A DNA stretch of 26,629 bases. Source: an uncultured Capnocytophaga sp. GTDB lineage: Bacteria; Bacteroidota; Bacteroidia; Flavobacteriales; Flavobacteriaceae. The position numbers were made by a program, and so were the translations under genes. The notes under the pieces are model-generated. The model was given only the letters and a program-made list of their open reading frames with translations, was not told the origin of the DNA and searched no databases. This document shows, piece by piece, positions 14,439-23,302 of this stretch. The stretch spans positions 1-26,629 of the forward strand of contig NZ_CALHGG010000065.1 of the NCBI RefSeq assembly GCF_938029845.1. The letters run 5' to 3'. The stretch's first letter is position 1. The number at the start of each line of letters is the position of its first letter.

Positions 14439-15466
14439 TTAACCCATTTAATATAGGCTTGGCGGTTCTTATTATGTTCTTGTAAGGTACGGGCAAACTT
14501 GTGGTAGCCTATACGTGCAGTATCGGCGACAAAAAAGATATAATCATGTTCCTTGGGAGAAAGAACCGCCTCAATAGAAGAAATATCAGGCATACAGATA
14601 GGAGAGGGAGGTAACCCTTGAATCTGATAGGTGTTATAAGGTGAAACTATCTGTGTGTCTTTGATATATACGCGCTTGATAATTGTATCATATTTGCCAG
14701 TTGTCTCCTTTATTGCATAGACTACTGTAGGATCGGCTTGTAGAGGCATTCTATTCTTTAGCCTATTGAGATATACGCCTGCTATGGTAGGTCTTTCATC
14801 GGTCATATAGGTTTCTTTCTGTACTATGGAAGCCAATATTATTACCTGCTTAGGGGTCAATCCTTGGGCTGAGGCTTTCTCTCTTCTCTTCTCATTCCAA
14901 AAGGCATTGTATTCCTTTTCCATTCTTTTGACAAACTCCTCTGCGGAAGTTTCCCAATAGAACTCATAGGTATTGGGAATAAAGTGTCCTAATACATTGA
15001 GAGAATCTGTTTGGCTTTCTGCAAGAAAGTATGGATTGAGAAAAGCCGTCATCAGAGCCGTACTATCGGCTTCTATCTCCTTAGAAATTCTTTGTGCTAA
15101 AAGTGGCAAACGATCTTGATTATTGAAAGATACCTTTATAGGCTTACTTAGGTTTCTAAGTAGGCGCACCATTTGTAAGTTATTCATTCCTTTTCGAATC
15201 ACATAACGCCCTGCACGTACATGATCCGGATACTTCATAGCTCTGGCTACCCAGTAAAAGGTGTTTGAATTGGAGAGTGATGTATAAAATTTTTCTGAGA
15301 TAAATGAATAATCACTTTTTGAGGGGATATATAGTACCCTTTCCTCCTCTTTAAAGGAGGTATTGGGATAAAACAATATATAATAGCCCACTCCTGCCAC
15401 CGTTAAGATACCTATGAAGAGTGTTATCGCTATTATTTTAAAGATTTTTTTTATCATTTTTTTCAA
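14414..15466 (-). CDS. mltG: endolytic murein transglycosylase MltG
   Basis: 350 residues, an inner-membrane anchored lytic transglycosylase that cuts nascent glycan strands and is thought to end their elongation. A short basic N-terminus and one membrane span (about 9-31) are followed by a periplasmic LysM-like region and the YceG catalytic domain. The domain shows G-H-F-I-P-N-T-Y-E-F (160-169), L-A-S-I-V-Q-K-E-T (211-219) with the catalytic Glu218, and P-L-Q-A-D-P-T-V-V-Y (241-250). Near the end are S-P-Y-N-T-Y and G-L-P-P-S-P-I. Length is normal. It lies 14 bases after the DUF4421 gene and probably shares the promoter at 18077. Its last codons lie in a micro-repeat, so the tail is probably not conserved. 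Confidence 0.95.
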   Translation of the reverse strand: MKKMIKKIFKIIAITLFIGILTVAGVGYYILFYPNTSFKEEERVLYIPSKSDYSFISEKFYTSLSNSNTFYWVARAMKYPDHVRAGRYVIRKGMNNLQMVRLLRNLSKPIKVSFNNQDRLPLLAQRISKEIEADSTALMTAFLNPYFLAESQTDSLNVLGHFIPNTYEFYWETSAEEFVKRMEKEYNAFWNEKRREKASAQGLTPKQVIILASIVQKETYMTDERPTIAGVYLNRLKNRMPLQADPTVVYAIKETTGKYDTIIKRVYIKDTQIVSPYNTYQIQGLPPSPICMPDISSIEAVLSPKEHDYIFFVADTARIGYHKFARTLQEHNKNRQAYIKWVNKKLMTNN

Positions 15467-15480
15467 ATCAGTATATAGTG

Positions 15481-16421
15481 TTATCTTATATGTCGAGTAA
15501 CTGTGAATTGTGTGGTAGGAGCAAGCAACGCAAAAGATTGTGCACTAGGGGAATAAACTATTTTATTATTAAATATCCCCGTAAGGGCAAACGACCAATC
15601 TTCACGGTTGTAATTCAAGGTAAGCCTACCGATACTCGCTGGATAAGCCCTTAGGTTATGCCAAGCCAATATCTGTGAATTATTACCAATATTCACTCCT
15701 GCTGATACCATACCCGCTAGCAGCCAACGAGGAGAGACCACCCACGAATAAGCATACCCTATATTAGCTCCTATTTGGTAGTTATCAAAAGCCGCGGTAA
15801 GACTCTGTTGTTGGGAAGCATCTGGTACAATCTTATGATAATAGAATCCACTACCAAGCAGCAAACTACCTGCTGATTTTATCTGCTTTTCACTCTGCTC
15901 GAAGGCGGCACGTAAGGAAAGTCTTCTATGGCGTAACACATAAGTCCCATCAAGTCCCCATCTTTTTACCGCAAGATCTGGGAAAAGAGTGTATTCTTTT
16001 TTCCATTTTGTTCTCGCTGGGTAAAGAAGCCTCGGTAATCTTGGTAATAGCCATCTATGAGTAGTCTCTTACCATATTTGTGCATCTGGAAATCAGTAAT
16101 AGAGGAAGACAAACCCGTATCCGTTTTTAAGGGAAATACACTGAAAGACACCAACAAGTTCATACCTATGATCTTACGCAAGCCTACTCCCACTCCTATA
16201 TTCTGGGGATAAGTAGCATTATAAGCTTCTTTGTTATGCAAAATGACAAGCATCTTATTAGGAACAAAAGTCTTTATCCACCACTTATGAGGGTATTCCT
16301 GTACATATAATGTATCTTTTTGTTGTGCTATTGTAGGGGGTATACAGAATATAACAAAGAAGAATGTTACGGCTTGTATTATCTTATGTCTTGTTGCATT
16401 TCTAAATAACTGTTTGTCCAT
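15481..16421 (-). pseudogene. DUF4421 family protein, interrupted by a -1 frameshift at A_AAA_AAG
   Basis: Two frames together make one DUF4421 protein of about 313 residues, a secreted and probably outer-membrane beta-barrel family of Bacteroidota. Part one (16421 to stop 15966) has a signal peptide ending T-I-A-Q, then Y-P-Q-N-I-G-V-G-V-G-L and D-G-Y-Y-Q-D-Y-R-G-F. Part two (to 15481) has L-S-L-R-A-A-F-E-Q-S-E, S-A-G-S-L-L-L-G-S-G-F-Y-Y and G-Y-A-Y-S-W-V-V. The frames meet at six A on the minus strand (plus 15997-16002), read GGA AAA AAG. Stepping back one base continues G-K-K-E-Y-T-L-F-P-D-L-A-V. It could be a lost A, a sequencing error or real -1 slippage. It lies 34 bases after the YwqK-like gene and 14 before mltG. 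Confidence 0.85.
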
Positions 16422-16455
16422 CTATTATATAAAATAGGTTTAGAGTTAATTACCT

Positions 16456-18048
16456 TTAGTATTGCATAATCGTGTTATTTTCGGTATCAAAGTTATAGCT
16501 AGGAATAAAAGGATCAAAGTTATCTTCAGTAATAAAAAATTCTTCTGCATAATTGAGGTAATTATTTCCAAAACTACTAAAGTTTGTATCCAGCAAAACG
16601 GTTTTAAGTATTTTTCCATTAATGACATAATCCAACACAATCTTTTTATCTTTCACTTTGTAGAAGTGTTGCATATTATCATCCCATTTGTTTTTAATTT
16701 TGATACTTCCTTGTTGTAATATTTTATTTTTTATAACACCTTTATTTATTTCCTTACCATTTTCATACTGTACAAAGTCTATAATCAAGTCTTCCTCTTC
16801 TGAATCATCATTTTTAGCTCTTGTAATGGTATATATATATGATTTTTCTCCTTTCTCATTATATATTTCAGCTTTCATTTGACCATTTTTTTGTTTTTCC
16901 TTATAGTATCTAAGTACATTATTCTCATCTATCTGTTTAATTTCTACAAATTCACCATCTTTGTAAAGTATATAACTATCATTCTCTTCCAAATCATTAT
17001 AGAGATATCCGTTATAACAAACTCCATCCTTAAAAAGAAGCTCTCCTTTGATAGTTTTGTTTTTGTTATAATAGGTAATTTTATCTATTTCATGATGAAT
17101 GCTATAGTCGGTTTGCTGTTTGATATTTCCATTTTTATAATAAGAAAAACTTTGTTCTATATATCCGAACTTATATATAGTTTTTTCCTCCAATAGTCCC
17201 TCATTGTCCAAGCTATAAGCTATTCCTTGGTAAGGTTCCCCATGTTTGTAAATAAGTTCGCTCATTTTCTTTCCTTTTGCATCATAGAAAGTAATCGTTG
17301 TATCTTTTTCATCTCCTTTCCTATGAGAAAATAATTTCCCTGAACGATAATATACCTTATCATCTATAATATTTCCTTTAGCATCCCATTGGGTAATTGC
17401 TTTTACCTGTGTTGGAGCGTGATAGTATTCTACTTCTATACCTGCTTGAGCTTCGCTCCCCTTTACAGCACGTGAGCCTATGAGTTTTCCCTTTTCATCA
17501 TAATACTTCAGCAGTACATTATCCTCGTCCTCATAATAACTCTCTATTCTTGCTTTTTTCAGATCTTCTTCATACTGTATTCTCTTCTTCACCTTAGCAT
17601 TTTCCTGATAATACACCACATTAAATTCCTTTTTACCCTTCACATGAGCATTATCAGCATAATTATAGGTCTCTATATAAGTATTTTCTCCTTCCTTGTG
17701 ATAGTGTGTGTTTATACGCCCTTTGGGGTCATATACTTTGTAAGAGAGTGTTCCATTTTTTTCCTCCCCTTGTATTTCTATTTTGCCATCTTCAAAATAA
17801 AAAGAGAATTTGCCTACAAATTCCTCTATACTTCTAAAGTCTTTTTTTGTCGCATAGGCATCCATTTGGAGTTTTCCGTCCAAGAAAAAATCCTTTATAT
17901 GATAGCGATCGGCTTGTTGGGAGATGATACGATAGAATTTTGCCTTTTCCTTAGTGGTAGGATTCCCTACTCCATCTATATATATCTTTTCCTGCGCCCA
18001 GAAACAAAGTGGTATAATAGATAAAAATAAAAGCAATAGTTTCTTCAT
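16456..18048 (-). CDS. secreted YwqK/MORN-like repeat protein
   Basis: 530 residues with a signal peptide (M-K-K-L-L-L-L-F-L-S-I-I-P-L-C-F-W-A, then Q-E). The mature part is a string of about 25-residue units of the form Y-Y-x-x-G-K plus a hydrophobic strand. Examples are Y-Y-D-E-K-G-K-L, W-D-A-K-G-N-I, Y-Y-R-S-G-K-L, F-Y-D-A-K-G-K, S-Y-Y-K-N-G-N-I and V-Q-Y-E-N-G-K. This is the pattern of MORN/YwqK repeat proteins, abundant in Bacteroidota, which form extended beta scaffolds. No catalytic domain is seen, and the tail after about 470 has no clear repeats. It is first in the run with DUF4421 and mltG, with a -7 box 28 bases upstream. The role is unknown, but surface or periplasmic location is likely. 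Confidence 0.8.
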   Translation of the reverse strand: MKKLLLLFLSIIPLCFWAQEKIYIDGVGNPTTKEKAKFYRIISQQADRYHIKDFFLDGKLQMDAYATKKDFRSIEEFVGKFSFYFEDGKIEIQGEEKNGTLSYKVYDPKGRINTHYHKEGENTYIETYNYADNAHVKGKKEFNVVYYQENAKVKKRIQYEEDLKKARIESYYEDEDNVLLKYYDEKGKLIGSRAVKGSEAQAGIEVEYYHAPTQVKAITQWDAKGNIIDDKVYYRSGKLFSHRKGDEKDTTITFYDAKGKKMSELIYKHGEPYQGIAYSLDNEGLLEEKTIYKFGYIEQSFSYYKNGNIKQQTDYSIHHEIDKITYYNKNKTIKGELLFKDGVCYNGYLYNDLEENDSYILYKDGEFVEIKQIDENNVLRYYKEKQKNGQMKAEIYNEKGEKSYIYTITRAKNDDSEEEDLIIDFVQYENGKEINKGVIKNKILQQGSIKIKNKWDDNMQHFYKVKDKKIVLDYVINGKILKTVLLDTNFSSFGNNYLNYAEEFFITEDNFDPFIPSYNFDTENNTIMQY

Positions 18049-18076
18049 CTGGTTATAATTATGCTATTTGAAAGGG

Positions 18077-18084
18077 CAAATGTA
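18077..18084 (-). promoter_or_regulatory. -7 promoter box (TACATTTG) of the YwqK-like/DUF4421/mltG run
   Basis: Minus-strand TACATTTG fits TAnnTTTG, 28 bases upstream of the ATG at 18048. No clear -33 TTG. It is divergent from the lyase promoter at 18156-18186. Confidence 0.5.
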
Positions 18085-18155
18085 CAAAAAAGTTTTGAGT
18101 GCTGCGTTTGGAAGACTGAGTTTTTTTGTCTCTAAAAATAAATCCCATACTCCCC

Positions 18156-18186
18156 TTGCAAAATAGCCTATTATTGCTTAATTTTG
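18156..18186 (+). promoter_or_regulatory. Bacteroidota promoter of the aromatic amino acid lyase gene
   Basis: TTG (18156-18158), a 20-base spacer, then TAATTTTG (18179-18186), 27 bases before the ATG at 18214. The layout equals that of the thrS promoter. Confidence 0.7.
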
Positions 18187-18213
18187 CTGCTGTTTGTAAA
18201 TTAGCTTAAAGCA

Positions 18214-19731
18214 ATGAGACAACATACCACTTCCTTTGAAGATTTTATCAGTGTTATCTTCAACCATAAAAAAGTAGAAATCTCCCCTGAAACCGAAAAA
18301 ATTGTAAATGATAGCTATCATTTCCTAAAAGAATTCTCCAAGAACAAGGTTATATATGGCGTAAATACAGGTTTTGGCCCCATGGCACAATACCGAATAG
18401 AGGAGGAAGACCAATTAGCTTTACAATATAACATCATTCGCAGCCATTCTTCAGGCATGGGGGCTTATTTTTCTCCTGAAATCGTAAAATCAGCTATTCT
18501 GTGTAGGCTTCATACGCTTTCTTTAGGTAAATCAGGTGTGCACCTTTCGCTCATTCATCTGATGAAAGAACTTATCAATAGGGATATTACCCCCTTAATC
18601 TTTCAACATGGAAGCGTAGGCGCCAGTGGAGACTTGGTACAGTTGGCTCATTTGGCCTTAGTGCTCATTGGTGAAGGGGAAGTCTTCTACAAAGGTCAAA
18701 GACGCCCTACTCAAGAAGTATTTGCCGAGGAAGGACTCTCTCCCCTAAAAATTCATCTGCGTGAAGGTATAGCGCTAATGAATGGTACTTCGGTTATGAC
18801 AGGTATTGCAGCGGTTAATATCCATTATGCACAACTCCTATTGGACTGGTCTGTTAAGCTCTCTGTAGCAATCAATGAACTGGTACAGACCTATGACGAC
18901 CATTTTTCCCAAGAGCTTAATGCCGCCAAAAAACACCGTGGTCAACAGCTTATCGCCCAGAGAATGCGTAACTACTTAATAGACAGCCAGCTGACTAAGA
19001 AACGCAGTGAACACCTATATAAGGGCGAACATAAGGAAACCGTCTTCAAGGAAAAGGTACAGGAATACTACTCGCTGCGATGTCTCCCCCAAATACTAGG
19101 TCCTATATATGACACTATTGATTATGCAAAAGAAATAGTAACCAACGAGTTCAACTCGGCAAGTGACAACCCTATTACGGACTTACAATCCCAGCAGGTA
19201 TATCATGGAGGAAACTTCCATGGGGACTATATCTCCCTAGAGATGGATAAGCTCAAAATAGCTGTTACTCGACTCAGTATGCTCGGTGAGCGACAGCTAA
19301 ACTATTTGCTCAACCCCAAAATCAATGAAATCCTACCTGCCTTTGTCAATGCTGGAAAGTTAGGGTTCAACTTCGGTATGCAGGGAATACAATTCACCGC
19401 TACCTCCACTACTGCCGAAAACCAAACACTTTCTTTCCCTATGTATGTGCATAGTATCCCCAATAACAATGATAATCAAGATATTGTAAGTATGGGTACC
19501 AATGCCGCGACCATTACTCATAAAGTGATAGAAAACACCTTTGAAGTCATGGCCATAGAAGCCATTACGATAGCGCAAGCTATTGATATTCTGGGATATA
19601 AAGACAAACTTTCCACCACTACCAAGCTATGGTATGAGCGGGTACGTTCTCTTATCCCCTTCTTTAAGGAGGATATTACTCCCTATCCCTATTTGGAAAA
19701 GGTAAAAACATTTCTAAAATCTCATCAGTAA
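18214..19731 (+). CDS. HAL/PAL/TAL family aromatic amino acid ammonia-lyase, probable tyrosine ammonia-lyase
   Basis: 505 residues. The MIO cofactor triad Ala137-Ser138-Gly139 lies in G-S-V-G-A-S-G-D-L (133-141), and Y-G-V-N-T-G-F-G (48-55) carries the catalytic Tyr48. Y-Y-S-L-R-C-L-P-Q, F-N-S-A-S-D-N-P and N-N-N-D-N-Q-D-I-V-S-M are also present, so all catalytic blocks are intact. Automatic annotation would say histidine ammonia-lyase (hutH). The sequence, however, closely follows the Flavobacterium johnsoniae tyrosine ammonia-lyase as I remember it (V-I-Y-G-V-N-T-G-F-G-P-M-A-Q-Y-R-I, N-I-I-R-S-H-S-S-G). No hutU, hutI or hutG lies nearby. Tyrosine to p-coumarate could feed flexirubin-type pigment, but no pigment genes are in the window. 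It has its own promoter. lnt follows after 21 bases. Confidence 0.9.
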   Translation: MRQHTTSFEDFISVIFNHKKVEISPETEKIVNDSYHFLKEFSKNKVIYGVNTGFGPMAQYRIEEEDQLALQYNIIRSHSSGMGAYFSPEIVKSAILCRLHTLSLGKSGVHLSLIHLMKELINRDITPLIFQHGSVGASGDLVQLAHLALVLIGEGEVFYKGQRRPTQEVFAEEGLSPLKIHLREGIALMNGTSVMTGIAAVNIHYAQLLLDWSVKLSVAINELVQTYDDHFSQELNAAKKHRGQQLIAQRMRNYLIDSQLTKKRSEHLYKGEHKETVFKEKVQEYYSLRCLPQILGPIYDTIDYAKEIVTNEFNSASDNPITDLQSQQVYHGGNFHGDYISLEMDKLKIAVTRLSMLGERQLNYLLNPKINEILPAFVNAGKLGFNFGMQGIQFTATSTTAENQTLSFPMYVHSIPNNNDNQDIVSMGTNAATITHKVIENTFEVMAIEAITIAQAIDILGYKDKLSTTTKLWYERVRSLIPFFKEDITPYPYLEKVKTFLKSHQ

Positions 19732-19752
19732 AAAGATATTTTCTTAACTCCC

Positions 19753-21342
19753 ATGAAGCATCTACTCTTAGCCCTACTTTCAGGAATTCTATTGGCTATT
19801 GCTTGGCCTACCTATGGTATTTCCTTGTTTATCTTTGTTGCTTGGATACCGCTACTACTTGTAGAATACCAATTGCGCAGCACGGGAAAAGCATGTAAGG
19901 GAAAGGTCTTCCTTTTCTCCTATCTTAGTTTTCTACTTTGGAATACCTTTACTACTTGGTGGATATGGAATTCTACTATTGTTGGGGCACTATTTGCCAT
20001 TCTGGTCAATAGCCTACTGATGACCTTGGTCTTTCTTGCTTATCATTTGGTAGCTAAGAGAAATACCGCAAAAATAAGTAGTATCTTCCTCATTACTATA
20101 TGGATAGCCTTTGAAAAATTCCATCATCATTGGGATTTTTCTTGGCCATGGCTCACTTTAGGCAATGTCTTCTCTGAAAATATTACTTGGATACAATGGT
20201 ACGAATATACAGGGATTTTTGGCGGGAGCCTTTGGGTATTATTGGTCAATATACTGTTATTCCACTCGCTGCGCCTTCTGTTAGAAACAAAGGATAAAAA
20301 ATTGTTTTACAAGCGTATAGGTAAAATAAGCTTTTTGGTAGTACTACCTATATGCCTTTCTTGGGGTATATACACCCGCTATAGAGAAGAAGGAAAACCT
20401 ATAGAAGTAGTCGCCCTACAACCCAATATAGATCCTTATGAGGAAAAATATAGTCTCTCCAATGAGCAGACTATCACATTATTACTCAAACTTGCCAAGG
20501 AAGGTGTCACTGAAAAGACCCACTTTGTACTCACCCCAGAAACTGTTATATCTCAAGGAGTCTATCGATTAGAAGAAATATCACAAGACAAGGAGCTAGC
20601 CCCCTTACATACTTTTCTAGAAAAATACCCTCAGCTTAATTGGGTAATGGGAACCGCTATCTATCAAGTACTTACCGATAAGAGTAAGATAGCCCCCCAA
20701 AGCAACTACAACCCGCGACAGAACTATTGGTTCAATGACTACAATAGTGCCTTCTTGCTCAACTCATTTGGGATTATGGGCTTTCATCACAAATCCAAAT
20801 TAGTGGTAGGTGTAGAAAATATGCCGCTGCAATCGGTTCTAAAACCTATTTTGGGAGATATTATGATAGACTTAGGGGGAACCGTAGCTGTAAAAACTAC
20901 CCAGAAGACTCCTAGTGTCCTCAGTTCGTTAAGCGAAGAGAAAGTCGCTCCTGTGATCTGCTATGAATCTATCTATGGGGAATATATAGGTCAATACGTA
21001 AAAAAAGGTGCTCAATTCTTAGGCGTACTTACCAATGACGCTTGGTGGGGAGATACACAAGGATACAAACAATTATTAAGCTATACGCAGCTTAGAGCCA
21101 TTGAGACCCGCAAGAGTATAGCCCGAAGTGCCAATACAGGCATTTCAGCCTTTATCAATCAGCGAGGAGAGATTACAAGCTCCCTTGGTTATGAAAAAAG
21201 AGGATTCTTAAGAGCCACTCTCTTAGCCAATGATAAGGTAACCACTTATGTACGTTACGGAGATTATATAGCGCGTCTCTGTGCTTTTGTAGGGATAGGG
21301 ATTTTCCTCGTTTCCTTCCTAAGGAAGCGAAGCGAAGTGTAG
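19753..21342 (+). CDS. lnt: apolipoprotein N-acyltransferase
   Basis: 529 residues, an inner-membrane enzyme that adds the third acyl chain to lipoproteins. The N-terminal half holds about six membrane spans between residues 1 and 205 with the family stretch W-P-W-L-T-L-G-N-V-F (131-140) and W-I-Q-W-Y-E-Y-T-G (146-154). The periplasmic nitrilase domain (about 215-500) has Glu263 (L-T-P-E-T), Lys347 (H-H-K-S-K-L-V-V-G) and Cys403 (V-I-C-Y-E-S), the complete triad. A last span lies near 505-523. It is 21 bases after the lyase and probably co-transcribed. Its TAG is directly followed by the stop codon of the convergent DUF2807 gene. Confidence 0.95.
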   Translation: MKHLLLALLSGILLAIAWPTYGISLFIFVAWIPLLLVEYQLRSTGKACKGKVFLFSYLSFLLWNTFTTWWIWNSTIVGALFAILVNSLLMTLVFLAYHLVAKRNTAKISSIFLITIWIAFEKFHHHWDFSWPWLTLGNVFSENITWIQWYEYTGIFGGSLWVLLVNILLFHSLRLLLETKDKKLFYKRIGKISFLVVLPICLSWGIYTRYREEGKPIEVVALQPNIDPYEEKYSLSNEQTITLLLKLAKEGVTEKTHFVLTPETVISQGVYRLEEISQDKELAPLHTFLEKYPQLNWVMGTAIYQVLTDKSKIAPQSNYNPRQNYWFNDYNSAFLLNSFGIMGFHHKSKLVVGVENMPLQSVLKPILGDIMIDLGGTVAVKTTQKTPSVLSSLSEEKVAPVICYESIYGEYIGQYVKKGAQFLGVLTNDAWWGDTQGYKQLLSYTQLRAIETRKSIARSANTGISAFINQRGEITSSLGYEKRGFLRATLLANDKVTTYVRYGDYIARLCAFVGIGIFLVSFLRKRSEV

Positions 21343-22059
21343 TTATAGGTATCTTACCCTGCCGCTTCCTTTGGTTTGCACATCTATTTTCTTAGGATTC
21401 CCTTTGACAGTAATATCCCCTGAGCCTCGGATATCTGCTGAAAGCTGTTCGGTAACAAAGAGATCCACATCGCCAGAGCCTCTGATAGAAGCGGTGGCTT
21501 GCTTGGTCTGAAGTGCATCACCATCGAAATCACCACTACCTGCAATGGCTACAGCAAGGGTTTGGGCGGTTCCCTTAATTTTCATATCCCCACTGCCTTT
21601 GACAGAAAAAGATAAAGACTCAGCCTGTAGAGAGAGCAGCATATCACCACTGCCCAAAACCTTGCAAGAGAGGTTCTTAACCTGCAATTGTTCATGAGAA
21701 TTGATATCCCCTGAACCCTGTACAGTCACTTCAGTTAGCGAGTCATCTACAGGGATACAAATCTCCAACTTTTTTATAAATTGGTATGCAAAATCAGGGG
21801 ACATCCTCACTATCAGCACTCCATCCTTCACCTCTGTAATCACATAAGGTTCCATATTCTGAGAAGCATTAATAGTAATATCCCCTACTTGGCCATGTGT
21901 AAGAACTATATCAGCCCCACATTCCAGCTTGATTTGGGTATAGGCGGGGAGTTTTCTTTCTTTGGAAAGAACTTGACCTTCTCCCTTAACTACAGGAAGA
22001 GAACGACCACAGCCTGCTAGTAGTAACAAGCAGGCATATAGAAAAGCGATTTTTTTCAT
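21343..22059 (-). CDS. DUF2807 (head GIN domain) lipoprotein
   Basis: 238 residues with a lipobox L-L-A-G-C (Cys17), so a lipoprotein. The mature part is a DUF2807 beta-helix-like domain. It has six G-S-G-D units (115-117 region onward: Q-G-S-G-D-I, L-G-S-G-D-M, K-G-S-G-D-M, A-G-S-G-D-F, R-G-S-G-D-V, R-G-S-G-D-I) and a final K-G-S-G-R, spaced about 20 residues, the hallmark turns of the family. The function is unknown; a surface or periplasmic scaffold is likely. It lies 23 bases after cbpM on the same strand, suggesting co-transcription with the CbpA/CbpM pair. Its stop codon abuts that of lnt with no spacer. Confidence 0.92.
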   Translation of the reverse strand: MKKIAFLYACLLLLAGCGRSLPVVKGEGQVLSKERKLPAYTQIKLECGADIVLTHGQVGDITINASQNMEPYVITEVKDGVLIVRMSPDFAYQFIKKLEICIPVDDSLTEVTVQGSGDINSHEQLQVKNLSCKVLGSGDMLLSLQAESLSFSVKGSGDMKIKGTAQTLAVAIAGSGDFDGDALQTKQATASIRGSGDVDLFVTEQLSADIRGSGDITVKGNPKKIDVQTKGSGRVRYL

Positions 22060-22082
22060 AATTAGATTTTGATTTTTGGTTA

Positions 22083-22358
22083 TTATTTTCTTCTTAGTTT
22101 TTGATTTTCTTCTTGTAAAACCTTTATTTGCTCCAAAAGACGATGAATAATCTGAATACTAGGAACATTAATTTCAAGGTCATAGTGCCAATTGACAAAA
22201 CGCTCCAGCGCGGGCAGTTGGTCATAATGTACATAGGTTATCCTATCAATAATCTCCGTTTTTATCAGTCCATTATCCACCAAAGCATTGAAAAAAGAAG
22301 ATTTGATCTTGTAGAGCCTTATAACTTTAGTCTTTGATATTCTAAGCGGTTGTTCCAT
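22083..22358 (-). CDS. cbpM: chaperone modulator CbpM
   Basis: 91 residues, MerR-like small helical protein with [13 protein letters not shown] (43-55) and a C-terminal coiled coil ([15 protein letters not shown]). CbpM binds the J-domain of CbpA and inhibits its co-chaperone activity. The ATG at 22358 overlaps the end of cbpA by 17 bases, so translation is likely coupled and the two are made together. The Bacteroidota versions are short and divergent. The call rests on size, coiled coil and position. Confidence 0.87.
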   Translation of the reverse strand: MEQPLRISKTKVIRLYKIKSSFFNALVDNGLIKTEIIDRITYVHYDQLPALERFVNWHYDLEINVPSIQIIHRLLEQIKVLQEENQKLRRK

Positions 22359-23256
22359 TTTCTTGTAATTTACGCATTTGTTCGAGAAGTTCTTTTTGCT
22401 TATCAGTCAATCCCTTAGGAAGTTCCACTGTATAAGTAACAAAAAGGTCGCCGAAAGTACCCCCTTTGTAGACAGGGAAACCTTTTCCTTTGAGTCGTAC
22501 TGTTGTACCAGGTTGAGTTTCAGGTTTTACCTTTAGCTTCACTTTCCCCGAAAGAGTAGAGACTTGCACCTCTCCTCCGAGAATAGCCGTATACATATCA
22601 ATAGTAACCTTTGTTTTTAGATCGTTACCTATTCGTTCAAAAGTAGGGTCTGGTAATATCTGGAAAGTAATATACAAATCCCCATTAGGACCGCCATTTA
22701 CCCCTTCTCCCCCATAGCCTTTGAGCTTTATCTGCTGATTATTTTGGATACCTGCAGGGAGCGTTATACGAATAGTCTTTCCATTAACGTTGAGTGTCTT
22801 AGGTTGGGTAATGGCTGCCTCTCTCAGAGAGAGTGTAATCTCAGTTTGTAGATCCTGTCCCTTGAACTTTCCATAAGCAGATCCATAATTGCCCCTTCCA
22901 AAACCGGCCTCTTTTCCGAATATCTCCTTGAAGAAGTCGGAGAAATCGTCTGCATTGGTATAAGTAGCCCCTTCAAAACCATTACCGAAAGGATTTCTGC
23001 CCTGTCTTTGAGCTTTTTCAAAGGCTTCACTCTGTTGCCAATCCTTGCCATACTTATCGTATTTAGCCCTATTCTTAGAGTTGCCCAAGACCTCATACGC
23101 CTCATTGATTTGCTTAAATCGCTCTTCAGCTTTCTTATCATTAGGATTCATATCTGGGTGATATAGGCGGGCAAGCTGCCTATATGCCTTCTTAATTTCT
23201 TTAGAGGAAGCGGATTTATCTACGCCTAAAACCTTATAATAATCAATATATGCCAT
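22342..23256 (-). CDS. cbpA: CbpA-type DnaJ co-chaperone (curved DNA-binding protein)
   Basis: 304 residues. The J-domain (1-70) has the essential H-P-D (33-35) that stimulates DnaK ATP hydrolysis. A Gly/Phe-rich linker follows (about 85-125), then two C-terminal substrate-binding domains (about 130-290, with [15 protein letters not shown] and [17 protein letters not shown]). The Cys-rich zinc finger of true DnaJ is missing, which defines the CbpA class. It is first in an operon with cbpM (17-base overlap) and the DUF2807 lipoprotein. A -7 box lies 38 bases upstream. ATG start. Confidence 0.95.
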   Translation of the reverse strand: MAYIDYYKVLGVDKSASSKEIKKAYRQLARLYHPDMNPNDKKAEERFKQINEAYEVLGNSKNRAKYDKYGKDWQQSEAFEKAQRQGRNPFGNGFEGATYTNADDFSDFFKEIFGKEAGFGRGNYGSAYGKFKGQDLQTEITLSLREAAITQPKTLNVNGKTIRITLPAGIQNNQQIKLKGYGGEGVNGGPNGDLYITFQILPDPTFERIGNDLKTKVTIDMYTAILGGEVQVSTLSGKVKLKVKPETQPGTTVRLKGKGFPVYKGGTFGDLFVTYTVELPKGLTDKQKELLEQMRKLQENGTTA

Positions 23257-23294
23257 TGGGTTATAGTGTATTAAATATTCTTTTTATAATGAGA

Positions 23295-23302
23295 CAAATA
23301 TA
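23295..23302 (-). promoter_or_regulatory. -7 promoter box (TATATTTG) of cbpA-cbpM-DUF2807
   Basis: Minus-strand TATATTTG, 38 bases before the cbpA ATG at 23256. No -33 TTG at the usual spacing. The rest of the gap 23303-23433 is AT-rich and shows no clear terminator for the tonB-like gene. Confidence 0.5.

Noticed and set aside
16462..18024. Several plus-strand ORFs opposite the YwqK-like gene
   Set aside because: Hydrophobic shadow ORFs produced by the AT-rich, lysine-rich coding strand; none has its own signals.
18214..21342. Histidine utilisation (hut) operon
   Set aside because: Only one lyase-family gene is present, followed by lnt; no urocanase, imidazolonepropionase or formimidoylglutamase.
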